A DNA stretch of 33,434 bases, taken from Micromonospora sp. HK10 (GTDB lineage: Bacteria > Actinomycetota > Actinomycetes > Mycobacteriales > Micromonosporaceae). A program made the translations under genes and the position numbers. Location: NCBI RefSeq assembly GCF_000982955.1, contig NZ_KQ058710.1, positions 1-33,434 of the forward strand, given 5' to 3'. Shown here in pieces: positions 17,158 to 24,896 of this stretch (position 1 is its first letter; every line of letters begins with the position of its first letter). The notes below the pieces were generated by a model. The model made no database searches, was not told the DNA's origin, and saw only the letters and a program-made list of their open reading frames with translations.

Positions 17158-17696
17158 GCCAATACCGTACCCAGAGCAGGCGCGAAGTATTTCCCGCGAT
17201 ATCTCCCGTCGGGACCGGCGTGCGGCTGGCCCGGCTCCGCCGATCGGTCAGCGGGCCCGGTGCTGATCGGCCGACGGTGACGGGCCCGGTACGATCGGCG
17301 AACAACGTGCGCCCCAGGGTTCGTATGTCCGGTTTCCGGATGGCGGTTTCGGCGCGTGACCGGCCCGAGCGTCTCGACGGTGTTCTCCGTTACACCGACT
17401 CGCCGTGCTCGCCGGTAGACAATCGTCACTTTTTTCCGCCCGGGCGGCGGCTTGCCCGGCTGATCGGCCGCTCCTAGCGTTGGCCCGGCTCCGGGACGCC
17501 CCAGGACGCCGGTACGGTAGGTCGCGCCGACGGCCGTGCCCGGCGGCACACGTGCACAGGGGCGCGCCCGCTCCGGCGTCCGGCGCAGGGGAACAGGGCA
17601 GTGGGGGGCTGATGGTGCGGGTGAGGTACCGGCCAGCCGGCCCGACGGACGTCAGCCGGGGCACCGGCGCGGGAAGATCGTGGGAACGGCACACCC
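17158..17696. other. 539-bp intergenic region between kinase and sigma factor genes
   Basis: No convincing gene is seen. Short open frames here lack ribosome sites and family resemblance. It holds the leaderless kinase promoter at its left end and the sigma-gene promoter at 17452-17480. A run of seven T (17429-17435) next to GC-rich sequence interrupts the otherwise very GC-rich DNA. The remaining 216 bases before the sigma-factor ATG would be a long untranslated leader. Confidence 0.6.
17452..17480 (+). promoter_or_regulatory. Promoter upstream of the ECF sigma factor gene
   Basis: The -35 box TTGCCC (17452-17457) and -10 box TAGCGT (17475-17480) are separated by exactly 17 bases, the best housekeeping-type promoter in this stretch. 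The distance to the start codon (216 bases) implies a long 5' untranslated region or an unseen small gene. Confidence 0.5.
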
Positions 17697-18332
17697 ATGA
17701 CCGGTGAGCTGAGCGAGGCGGTGGTCGCCGCGCAGGCGGGCGACGAGGCGGCCTTCCGGTTCCTCTACCGCAGCCTGCAACCCGGGCTGCTGCGCTACCT
17801 GACCGCGCTGGTGGGGGCCGACGCCGAGGACGTGGCCTCCGAGACCTGGTTGCAGATCTCCCGCGATCTGCCCAACTTCACCGGTGGTGAGTTCCGCGCC
17901 TGGACCGTCACCATCGCCCGCAACCGCGCCATGGACCACCTCCGCCGGCAGCGACGGCGACCCTCCCTGCCGGTTCCCGTGCAGGCGCTCAGCGAACTGG
18001 CCGGTGACGCGGACACCGCCGAACGGGCCGGCGAGACGATCGCCACCGAGAGCGCGTTGGCGCTGATCGCCACCCTGCCGCCGCGGGAGGCCGAGGCGGT
18101 GCTGCTGCGCGCCGTGATCGGGTTGGACGCCGAGACCGCCGGCCGGGTGCTCGGCCGCCGGGCCGGTGCCGTCCGGACCGCCGCGCACCGCGGGCTGCGT
18201 CGCCTGGCCGCGCTGCTGGAACGCTCCGAGGCGGGGCAGCCGGCGGCGCACGAGACGCCGGCGCCGCGTCCGCGCGGCGGCCGGGAACGGCCGGCGCCGG
18301 GCACGCCGACGGCCGAACCGGCGGACGGATGA
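17697..18332 (+). CDS. ECF-type RNA polymerase sigma factor
   Basis: A 211-residue sigma-70 group 4 protein. Region 2 spans about residues 22-85 (FLYRSLQPGLLRYLTALVG, EDVASETWLQI, WTVTIARNRAMDHLRRQRR). Region 4 spans about 120-180 (LPPREAEAVLLRAVIGL, ETAGRVLGRRAGAVRTAAHRGL). A disordered Pro/Arg-rich tail of about 30 residues follows. It directs RNA polymerase to a special promoter set, not identifiable here. The membrane-protein gene begins 16 bases after its stop and is probably its membrane partner. Confidence 0.93.
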   Translation: MTGELSEAVVAAQAGDEAAFRFLYRSLQPGLLRYLTALVGADAEDVASETWLQISRDLPNFTGGEFRAWTVTIARNRAMDHLRRQRRRPSLPVPVQALSELAGDADTAERAGETIATESALALIATLPPREAEAVLLRAVIGLDAETAGRVLGRRAGAVRTAAHRGLRRLAALLERSEAGQPAAHETPAPRPRGGRERPAPGTPTAEPADG

Positions 18333-18348
18333 CATGGGGGGAACCTGG

Positions 18349-19152
18349 ATGAGCTTCCACCACGGGGAGGGACCGGCCGACCGGGCGGAGTCCGACCGCC
18401 TCCTCGACGCGGCCCGCGCCGGCCGTCCCCCGGGCCCGGCCGCCGATCCGCTGGCCCGCCTGCTCGCCGCGGCTGCCGCCCCGGCCGAGCCCGGTGAACT
18501 CCGCGGCGAGGAACAGGCGCTCGCCGCCTTCCGGGCGGCCCGCGAAGAGCCGGCGCCCGCGCCCGCACGGGCGTCCCGGCGCCGGCTGCGTCTCGGCGCG
18601 GCGGCCTGGGCGGCGGGGCTCGCCGCCACCGCCACCGCCGGGGTCGCCTTCGCCGCCGTACGCCTCGACCGGGCGCCGGCGCCGGCGCCGCTGCCGAGCA
18701 CGGCCTCGACCGGTGGCCCGGTCGGGCCGACCCGGCCCGGCAGCGCCGACCCGACCGCCGGCAGCCCGGCACCGGCCACCGCCGCGCCGACCGGCACCGG
18801 CCTGCCCGGCCGGCCGGCGAAGGACCCGCAACTCACCGGCCTGTGCCGGGCGTACCTGGCCAAGCCGGCGGGGCAGCGGGCCAAGGCGCTGGAGACACCG
18901 GCCTTCGCCAGGTTGGTGGTCGCCGCGGGCGGGGCCGACCAGGTGACCGCGTACTGCACCCGGCTGGTTCCGGAACCGGGCCCGAAGGGCTCACCCGACC
19001 CCGGCCCGAAGGCCTCGCCGAAGGCCGGCCCGAAAGCCTCGCCGGAGGCCGGCCCGAAGGCCTCGCCGGGCGTCCGTGGGCACCGGTCGACCGGGCCTGG
19101 CGGCGGGCCGGCGGCCGACGCGCCGACCGACCCGCTGGCCGCCGGCAGCTGA
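18349..19152 (+). CDS. Single-pass membrane protein, putative partner of the ECF sigma factor
   Basis: A 267-residue protein. The N-terminal cytoplasmic part is Ala/Glu-rich, one transmembrane helix lies near residues 82-104, a Pro/Thr/Ala-rich stalk follows, and then a compact outside domain (LCRAYLAK..ALETPAFARLVVAAGG..VTAYC) with two conserved Cys. It ends in four 24-bp repeats coding GPK(G/A)SP and a low-complexity tail. Position directly after an ECF sigma gene suggests a regulatory partner, but no classical zinc anti-sigma motif (HxxxCxxC) is visible. ATG 18349 is preferred to ATG 18334 because GGGGGAA lies just before it. Confidence 0.78.
   Translation: MSFHHGEGPADRAESDRLLDAARAGRPPGPAADPLARLLAAAAAPAEPGELRGEEQALAAFRAAREEPAPAPARASRRRLRLGAAAWAAGLAATATAGVAFAAVRLDRAPAPAPLPSTASTGGPVGPTRPGSADPTAGSPAPATAAPTGTGLPGRPAKDPQLTGLCRAYLAKPAGQRAKALETPAFARLVVAAGGADQVTAYCTRLVPEPGPKGSPDPGPKASPKAGPKASPEAGPKASPGVRGHRSTGPGGGPAADAPTDPLAAGS
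18979..19074 (+). repeat. Four 24-bp coding repeats (GPK(G/A)SP)
   Basis: Units begin at 18979, 19003, 19027 and 19051 with exact 24-bp spacing. Each encodes GPK then G/A-S-P and two variable residues (DP, KA, EA). They form the positively charged outer tail of the putative sigma-partner membrane protein. Confidence 0.9.
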
Positions 19153-19322
19153 CGCCGACGCCCCGGCGCAGCCCGGATCCGGACAAAAGTTCATCTCTCC
19201 CGGAGGTGCGGTTTCCTTCTGCTAGACAGAGGATGGTGCGACCGGGGCGCGTCCGCCCGGCGGACGCTGGGGCCGGACGACGCCGCGCTCGGCCGCCGGC
19301 GGGGGAGAGGAGCCGTCTCTTG

Positions 19323-20555
19323 GTGATGTCACCGGAGCTGGACCGGACCACCGTCCTTCGGGACGAGGCCGGGGCCGCCCGGCACATCGGCAGGATCTGC
19401 TTCAAGACCGGCCCGCCCACGCTCACCGGTGTCGAGCTGGAATGGACCGTGCACGACGCCGGCGACCCGACCCGCCCGGTGGACCGTGAACGGCTGCGCC
19501 GGGCCCTGGGGCGGCACAGCCCCGTCACCATCGATCCGACCAGCCCCGCCCAGGGGCTCCGGCACGGCGGCGCCGTGACCGTCGAGCCGGGCGGGCAGGT
19601 GGAGATCTCCACCGCGCCGCAACCCTCGGTCGGCGCCCTGATCCTGGCCACCGAAGCCGAGATCGCCCAGCTCACCGAGTTGCTCGAGGCGGCCGGTCTG
19701 GCCCTCGGCCGATCCGGCATCGACCCCTGGCGGGCACCCCGCCCGGTCGTGGAAACCCCGCGCTACCAGGCCATGCGCCGGGTCTTCGACCGGCACGGCC
19801 CGGCCGGTCGCATCATGATGGACAGCACCGCCGGCCTGCAGGTGTGCCTGGACGCCGGAGAACCGCCCCGGCAGGCGGAACGGTGGGCCGCCGCCCACGC
19901 GGTCGGGCCGCCGCTGCTGGCCGCGTTCGCCACCGCGGGGCGGCACGCCGGCCGGCGTACCGGATGGGCCTCGGCCCGGATGGCGGCCTGGCTCGCCATC
20001 GACCCGGCGCGGACCCGGCCGGCCTGGTCCCCGGACCGGCCCGACCGCGAGCCGGTCACCGCCTGGACCGCGTACGCGCTCGCCGCGCCGCTGCTCTGCG
20101 TGCGCAACGACGGGCCGGACTGGACGCCGCCCCCCGGGGTCACCTTCGCCGACTGGCTGGCCGGCGCGCTGCCCCGCCCGCCCACCACCGACGACCTGGA
20201 GTACCACCTCAGCACCCTCTTCCCGCCGGTACGCCCGCGCGGCTACCTGGAGCTGCGCTACCTGGACGCGCAGCCGGGCCGGGACTGGACGCTGCCGCTC
20301 GTGGTGCTCGCCGCGCTCTTCGCCGACCCGGCCACCACCGCCGCCGCGCTCGCGGTCGCGGCGCCGGTCGCCGACCGGTGGACCGTCGCCGCCCGGCACG
20401 GGCTGGCCGACCGGCCCCTGGCCACCACCGCGAGCACCCTGTTCGACCTGGCCCTGGCGGCCCTGCCCCGGCTGGACCTGCCGCCCGGGACGCACCACGA
20501 GACGAGCCGAGAGATCCGGCGGCGCCGCGCCGCCGCCGAGAGGAGGCACCGGTGA
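19323..20555 (+). CDS. egtA: Glutamate-cysteine ligase EgtA
   Basis: About 410 residues, resembling EgtA of the GCS2 family, which makes gamma-glutamylcysteine from Glu, Cys and ATP, the sulphur donor for ergothioneine. Recognisable parts are GVELEWTV near the N-terminus (ATP/Mg site), GGQVEISTAPQP, MMDSTAGLQVCLD and RGYLELRYLDAQPG. Starts TTG 19320, GTG 19323 and ATG 19326 are consecutive codons. GTG 19323 was chosen as lying ten bases after GAGAGGAG. Its stop overlaps the EgtB start (GTGA), making it the first gene of egtABCD. Low-GC islands near 19180-19235 (ACAAAAGTTCATC, TTTCCTTCTGCTAG) probably hold the operon promoter. Confidence 0.92.
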   Translation: MMSPELDRTTVLRDEAGAARHIGRICFKTGPPTLTGVELEWTVHDAGDPTRPVDRERLRRALGRHSPVTIDPTSPAQGLRHGGAVTVEPGGQVEISTAPQPSVGALILATEAEIAQLTELLEAAGLALGRSGIDPWRAPRPVVETPRYQAMRRVFDRHGPAGRIMMDSTAGLQVCLDAGEPPRQAERWAAAHAVGPPLLAAFATAGRHAGRRTGWASARMAAWLAIDPARTRPAWSPDRPDREPVTAWTAYALAAPLLCVRNDGPDWTPPPGVTFADWLAGALPRPPTTDDLEYHLSTLFPPVRPRGYLELRYLDAQPGRDWTLPLVVLAALFADPATTAAALAVAAPVADRWTVAARHGLADRPLATTASTLFDLALAALPRLDLPPGTHHETSREIRRRRAAAERRHR

Positions 20556-21889
20556 CCACGATCGAGCGCCCGGGGACCGGGAGTGAGCGGCTGCGCAGCC
20601 TGATCGCGGCGGAGCTGGAACGCACCCGGGCCCGGACCGCGCAGCTGACCGACGCGGTGGACGACGACGACCTGATGCGCCAGCACTCCACCCTGATGTC
20701 TCCGCTGGTCTGGGACCTCGCGCACGTGGGCAACCAGGAGGAGCTCTGGCTGGTCCGCGACGTCGGCGGCCGCGAGCCGGTGCGCCGGGACATCGACGAC
20801 CTGTACGACGCGTTCAAGCAGCCCCGCAGGGACCGCCCCGCCCTGCCCCTGCTGCGCCCGGCCGAGGCCCGCGCCTACCTGAGTACGGTCCGTGCCAAGG
20901 TGTACGACCTGCTCGACGGCATCCGGTTCACCGACCGCCCGCTGGTCGAGGACGGCTTCGCGTTCGGGATGATCGTCCAGCACGAACAGCAGCACGACGA
21001 GACCATGCTCGCCACCCACCAGCTGCGCGCCGGGGCCCCCGCGCTGGCCGCGCCCGCGCCGCCCGAGCCGCGCGTCCGGGTCGGTGGCGAGGTGCTGGTG
21101 CCGGCCGGGCCGTTCACCATGGGCACCTCTACCGACCCGTGGGCGCTGGACAACGAGCGTCCCGCGCACACCGTCGACCTGCCGGCGTACGCCATCGACG
21201 CGGCCCCGGTCACCAACGGCCGGTACCGGGCCTTCATCGCCGACGGCGGGTACGACGAGCCGCGCTGGTGGAGCGCGGCGGGCTGGCGGCACCGGGTCGA
21301 GGCCGGGCTGAGCGCCCCGATGCACTGGCGCCGCGACGGCGACGGCTGGGCGTACCGGCGGTTCGGCCGCTGGTCGCCGGTGCGCGACGACGAGCCGGTC
21401 GTGCACGTCTGCTGGTACGAGGCGGAGGCGTACGCGGCCTGGGCGGGCAAGCGGCTGCCCACCGAGGCGGAGTGGGAGAAGGCGGCCCGCTGGGACCCGG
21501 GGTCCGGCCGGTCCCGCCGCTATCCGTGGGGCGACACGGACCCGACCACCGAGCACGCCAACCTCGGGCAGCGGCACCTGTGGCCGGCGCCGGTGGGGGC
21601 GTACCCGGCGGGCGCCTCGCCGCTGGGCGTGCACCAGCTCATCGGTGACGTCTGGGAGTGGACGTCGAGCACGTTCCGCGGCCATCCGGGCTTCGTGGCG
21701 TTCCCCTACCGGGAGTACTCGGAGGTCTTCTTCGGCGCCGACCACCGGGTGCTGCGCGGTGGCTCGTTCGGCACCGACCGGGCCGCCTGCCGGGGCACCT
21801 TCCGCAACTGGGACTACCCGATCCGGCGGCAGATCTTCAGCGGCTTCCGCTGCGCCCGCGACGCCGACCCCGAGGAGGCGGCGGCGTGA
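20552..21889 (+). CDS. egtB: Ergothioneine synthase EgtB (iron-dependent sulfoxide synthase)
   Basis: A 445-residue non-heme iron enzyme that joins gamma-glutamylcysteine (or cysteine) to hercynine with oxygen, forming the C-S bond and a sulfoxide. The N-terminal DinB-like domain carries the facial iron triad His58 (DLAHVGNQEE), His144 and His148 (QHEQQHDE). The C-terminal FGE-sulfatase domain starts at VPAGPFTMGT and includes LPTEAEWEKAARW and a long GGSFGTDRAACRGTFRNWDY loop. AGGAGG at 20541-20546 precedes the GTG start. The length and fusion are typical for mycobacterial-type EgtB. Confidence 0.96.
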   Translation: MTTIERPGTGSERLRSLIAAELERTRARTAQLTDAVDDDDLMRQHSTLMSPLVWDLAHVGNQEELWLVRDVGGREPVRRDIDDLYDAFKQPRRDRPALPLLRPAEARAYLSTVRAKVYDLLDGIRFTDRPLVEDGFAFGMIVQHEQQHDETMLATHQLRAGAPALAAPAPPEPRVRVGGEVLVPAGPFTMGTSTDPWALDNERPAHTVDLPAYAIDAAPVTNGRYRAFIADGGYDEPRWWSAAGWRHRVEAGLSAPMHWRRDGDGWAYRRFGRWSPVRDDEPVVHVCWYEAEAYAAWAGKRLPTEAEWEKAARWDPGSGRSRRYPWGDTDPTTEHANLGQRHLWPAPVGAYPAGASPLGVHQLIGDVWEWTSSTFRGHPGFVAFPYREYSEVFFGADHRVLRGGSFGTDRAACRGTFRNWDYPIRRQIFSGFRCARDADPEEAAA

Positions 21890-21923
21890 CCGGTCGGTCC
21901 GGGACCCCCGGTGTGCCGGCCTG

Positions 21924-22670
21924 ATGTGCCGTCATCTGGCCTACCTGGGGCCACCGGTCACCCTGCGCAGCCTGCTCTACGACCCGCCGTACGGGCTGTT
22001 GCGCCAGTCCTGGGCGCCGCGCGACATGCGCGGCGGCGGCACCGTCAACGCCGACGGCTTCGGCGTCGGCTGGTACCCGGCCGGCGGCGAGCCGGTGCGC
22101 TACCGCCGGGCGCAGCCGATGTGGAGCGACACCACGCTGCCCGAGCTGGCGGCGGTCACCACGGCCGGCGCGGTGCTGGCGGCGGTCCGGTCCGCCACGG
22201 TGGGCATGCCGCTGCACGAGACCGCCGCCGCCCCGTTCGCGGAGGGGCGCTGGTTGTTCAGTCACAACGGCGTGGTGCGCGGCTGGCCCGACGCGCTGGT
22301 GCCGCTGGCCGCCCGACTGCCGGTCCGCGACCTGATCACCCTGGACGTGCCGACCGACTCGGCGGTGCTCTGGGCCCTGGTCCGGGACCGGCTGCGGGCC
22401 GGGGCCGAGCCGGCCGACGCGGTCGCCGGCACGGTCGCCGAGGTCCTCGCCGCGGCACCGGGCTCGCGGCTGAACCTGCTGCTCACCGACGGGGCCACGG
22501 TGGTGGCGAGCGTGGCCGGCCACGCCCTGTCGGTGCGCCGCGACCGGGACTCGGTGCTGCTGGCCTCCGAGCCCTTCGACGACGACCCCGGCTGGCAGGC
22601 GGTGCCGGACGGGCAGCTGGTGGTGGCGACCGCGTCCGGGCTGCGCACCCGGGCGCTGGCGGCCGCCTGA
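21924..22670 (+). CDS. egtC: Gamma-glutamyl hercynylcysteine sulfoxide hydrolase EgtC
   Basis: A 248-residue class II glutamine-amidotransferase-fold hydrolase. It begins MCRHLAYLG, so Cys2 becomes the N-terminal nucleophile that removes the gamma-glutamyl group from the EgtB product. NADGFGVGWYP, FSHNGVVRGW and LLLTDG are typical of the family. It starts 34 bases after egtB in the same operon. ATG 21924 is fixed by the need for Met-Cys at the mature N-terminus. Confidence 0.94.
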   Translation: MCRHLAYLGPPVTLRSLLYDPPYGLLRQSWAPRDMRGGGTVNADGFGVGWYPAGGEPVRYRRAQPMWSDTTLPELAAVTTAGAVLAAVRSATVGMPLHETAAAPFAEGRWLFSHNGVVRGWPDALVPLAARLPVRDLITLDVPTDSAVLWALVRDRLRAGAEPADAVAGTVAEVLAAAPGSRLNLLLTDGATVVASVAGHALSVRRDRDSVLLASEPFDDDPGWQAVPDGQLVVATASGLRTRALAAA

Positions 22671-22709
22671 CATCGACGTCCGGGCAGGTGGGACAGGAAG
22701 GGGTGGGAC

Positions 22710-23675
22710 ATGGGCGCGGAGCCGTTGGAGATCTACCTGGAGGACCGGGACGTCCGGCGCAGCCTCTGCGAGGACGTCCGGTTCGGGCTGACCGCCACGC
22801 CGAAGTGGCTGCCCCCGAAGTGGTTCTACGACAGCCGGGGCAGCGAGCTGTTCGAGGAGATCACCCGCCTTCCGGAGTACTACCCGACCCGGGCGGAGCG
22901 GGCCGTACTGGCCGCGCACGCCGCCGACATCGCGGCGGTGACCGGCGCGAAGACGCTGATCGAGCTCGGCTCCGGCTCGTCGGAGAAGACCCGCCTGCTG
23001 CTGGACGCCCTCACCCGCCACGGCGACCTGGGCACCTTCGTCCCGCTGGACGTCTCGGCCAGCGCGCTGCGCCAGTCCACCCGGCAGATCGCCGCCGAGT
23101 ATCCGGCGCTGCGGGTGCGCGGCATCGTCGGCGACTTCACCCGGCAGCTCGACCGGCTGCCCACCGGCGGCCGGCGGCTGGTGGTGTTCCTCGGCGGTAC
23201 GGTCGGCAACCTGCTCCCGGTGGAGCGGGCCGAGTTCCTCACCGCGATGCGCGCCGCCCTGGAGGCCGGTGACTGGCTGCTGATCGGCACCGACCTGGTC
23301 AAGGACCCGGGGGTGATCGTGCCGGCGTACGACGACGCGGCCGGGGTGACCGCCGACTTCAACCGCAATGTGCTGCGGGTGATCAACCGGGAACTGGGGG
23401 CGGACTTCGACCCGGAGGCGTTCGCCCACGTGGCGGTCTGGGACCCGGAGCACGAGTGGATCGAGATGCGGCTGCGCGCCGAGCGGCCGGTCCGGGTGCA
23501 CGTGCTGGACCTGGACGTCGAGTTCGCCGCCGGTGAGGAGCTGCGTACCGAGGTGTCCGCGAAGTTCCGTCCCGAGGGCATCGCGGCGGAACTGGCCGAC
23601 GCCGGGTTCGCCCGGGAGGCGTTCTGGACCGACCCGGACGGGCTCTTCGGGGTCACCCTCGCCCGGGCCGACTGA
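22710..23675 (+). CDS. egtD: L-histidine N-alpha-methyltransferase EgtD
   Basis: A 321-residue SAM-dependent methyltransferase that trimethylates histidine to hercynine, the first ergothioneine intermediate. Family marks are TPKWLPPKWFYDSRGSELFE near the N-terminus, the SAM-binding LIELGSGSSEKT, PLDVSASAL, FLGGTVGNL and a late EMRLRAERP segment. Length is standard. AGGAAGGGG precedes the ATG. It closes the egtABCD operon 39 bases after egtC. No EgtE-type PLP C-S lyase is encoded here, so the last step must be supplied elsewhere in the genome. Confidence 0.96.
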   Translation: MGAEPLEIYLEDRDVRRSLCEDVRFGLTATPKWLPPKWFYDSRGSELFEEITRLPEYYPTRAERAVLAAHAADIAAVTGAKTLIELGSGSSEKTRLLLDALTRHGDLGTFVPLDVSASALRQSTRQIAAEYPALRVRGIVGDFTRQLDRLPTGGRRLVVFLGGTVGNLLPVERAEFLTAMRAALEAGDWLLIGTDLVKDPGVIVPAYDDAAGVTADFNRNVLRVINRELGADFDPEAFAHVAVWDPEHEWIEMRLRAERPVRVHVLDLDVEFAAGEELRTEVSAKFRPEGIAAELADAGFAREAFWTDPDGLFGVTLARAD

Positions 23676-23739
23676 GCCGCCAGGGGGGCGGTGGCGGTGC
23701 GGCGGTTCACCCGCGGCGGGCCGCGCCGGGTTGATCGGC

Positions 23740-23745
23740 TACGCT
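23740..23745 (+). promoter_or_regulatory. Candidate -10 element of the riboswitch transcript
   Basis: TACGCT ends seven bases before the first riboswitch bases (about 23752), so transcription would start exactly at the 5' side of helix P1. No canonical -35 box is seen. The same TACGCTGGG string stands before the histidine kinase gene at 10950. Confidence 0.45.
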
Positions 23746-23751
23746 GGGCGG

Positions 23752-23851
23752 CGCGAAGGGGAGTAGCCCCCAATGTCGTGGTCGACATACTGACGCGTTC
23801 CGCGTCCGGCCACGCGGCCCCGGTCCTGCCGGGGCGGGCGAGACCTTCGAC
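23752..23851 (+). ncRNA. yybP-ykoY manganese riboswitch aptamer
   Basis: The hallmarks of this Mn2+-sensing class are all present in order: P1 left arm CGAAGG (23754-23759), the conserved loop GGGGAGTAG (23758-23766), GTCGACATAC mid-way (23781-23790), and the closing GCGAGACC (23838-23845) running into the P1 right arm CCTTCG (23844-23849). It lies directly upstream of a TMEM165/GDT1 exporter gene, a common partner for this riboswitch. Downstream, a GGCTG-TCG-CAGCC stem and then TCCCG (23893-23897) pairing with CGGGA (23905-23909) could hide the ribosome site GGGAAGG, suggesting translational control. The expression platform is inferred. Confidence 0.88.
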
Positions 23852-23917
23852 TCAGGCTGTCGCAGCCGGGTCGAGGGCGTCCCCGTTCCTCCTCCCGGCT
23901 TGATCGGGAAGGTTCAC

Positions 23918-24505
23918 ATGGACGGTTTCCTCGTCGCGCTGGTGATCAGCTTCGGCGTCATCTTCGTCGCCGAGCTGGGCGACAAGTCCCAGCTCATGGC
24001 ACTGACGTTCGCCACCCGGTTCCGGCCGCTGCCGGTGTTGATCGGCATCACCGTGGCCACCGCGATCGTGCACCTGGCGTCCGTGGCGATCGGGTACGGC
24101 CTCAACGCGGCGTTGCCCACCGGGTGGATCTCGCTCGTCGCCGGTCTGGCGTTCCTGGGCTTCGGCGCGTGGACCCTGCGGGGCGACAAGCTGACCGAGG
24201 AGGAGAAGCGCAAGGCGGAGAAGAGCGGCCGCAGCGCCGTGCTGGCGGTCGGTGTCGCGTTCTTCCTGGCCGAGCTGGGCGACAAGACGATGCTCGCCAC
24301 CATCACCCTGGCCACCAAGTACGGCTGGTTCGGCACCTGGCTGGGCTCGACGCTCGGCATGGTCGCCGCCGACGCGCTCGCCATCATGGTCGGCCGGCTG
24401 CTCGGCCGGCACCTGCCGGAGAGGGCCATCCGGTACGGCGCGGCCGTGCTCTTCGCCATCTGCGGCCTCTGGCTGATCTTCGAGGCGCTCACCGAGCTGA
24501 CCTGA
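23918..24505 (+). CDS. TMEM165/GDT1 (UPF0016) family cation exporter
   Basis: A 195-residue membrane protein with six predicted helices in two inverted halves, each with the family motif ExGDK(S/T): AELGDKSQ near residue 21 and AELGDKTM near residue 124. A charged loop (EEEKRKAEKSGR) separates the halves. Bacterial members export Mn2+ (MneA-type), and the upstream manganese riboswitch strongly supports that role over Ca2+. GGGAAGG lies five bases before ATG 23918. A strong terminator follows the stop. Confidence 0.93.
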   Translation: MDGFLVALVISFGVIFVAELGDKSQLMALTFATRFRPLPVLIGITVATAIVHLASVAIGYGLNAALPTGWISLVAGLAFLGFGAWTLRGDKLTEEEKRKAEKSGRSAVLAVGVAFFLAELGDKTMLATITLATKYGWFGTWLGSTLGMVAADALAIMVGRLLGRHLPERAIRYGAAVLFAICGLWLIFEALTELT

Positions 24506-24512
24506 GCCGGGC

Positions 24513-24559
24513 GGCCGGTCCGGCCGCCGTGTCGCAGGGACACGGCGGCGGGACCGGCC
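24513..24559 (+). terminator. Strong terminator hairpin after the cation exporter gene
   Basis: Arms 24513-24533 and 24539-24559 pair at 20 of 21 positions around the loop GCAGG. It begins seven bases after the exporter stop. The stem is one of the most stable in the window. Confidence 0.85.
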
Positions 24560-24675
24560 GGGATGATCGAGGGTCGGGTTCCCTGGGTATGAACATCCGG
24601 GCGACGCTGCGGCGGCTGCCCGGCAGCGCCTAGCGTGAGCCACCAGAGGAATCCGTCAGACCGGAGGTCCAGCGC

Positions 24676-24879
24676 ATGAGCAGGCACGACGAGCCCAACG
24701 AGTACGGCTTCGCCGGAGGCGGCACCGCTCCCGAGCCGCCGGCCGGCGGCCGTGCGGACGAGCGCGACCGGGCCGAGGAGATCGGGGTGCCGGGCGACGA
24801 CCTCACCGAGCCGTTCGCGGACGCGCTGGAGGAGGAGACCGACGGCACCGAGGAGGAGCGCGCCGAACGGCTGCGCTGA
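24676..24879 (+). CDS. Small acidic hypothetical protein
   Basis: A 67-residue strongly acidic protein, hydrophilic throughout with no membrane segment or Cys, ending in a Glu-rich stretch (EEETDGTEEERAERL). CGGAGG lies nine bases before ATG 24676, and a -10-like TAGCGT (24631-24636) stands 39 bases before the start, so it appears to be a real monocistronic gene between a terminator and the convergent nhaA. No family recognised. The composition suggests an intrinsically disordered protein. Confidence 0.68.
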   Translation: MSRHDEPNEYGFAGGGTAPEPPAGGRADERDRAEEIGVPGDDLTEPFADALEEETDGTEEERAERLR

Positions 24880-24896
24880 CGGCGCGGGTGGCCCGC

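Noticed and set aside
17220..17696. Small genes in the gap before the ECF sigma factor
   Set aside because: Several short frames exist but none has a ribosome site, codon pattern or family resemblance. The stretch fits better as an untranslated leader and promoter region.
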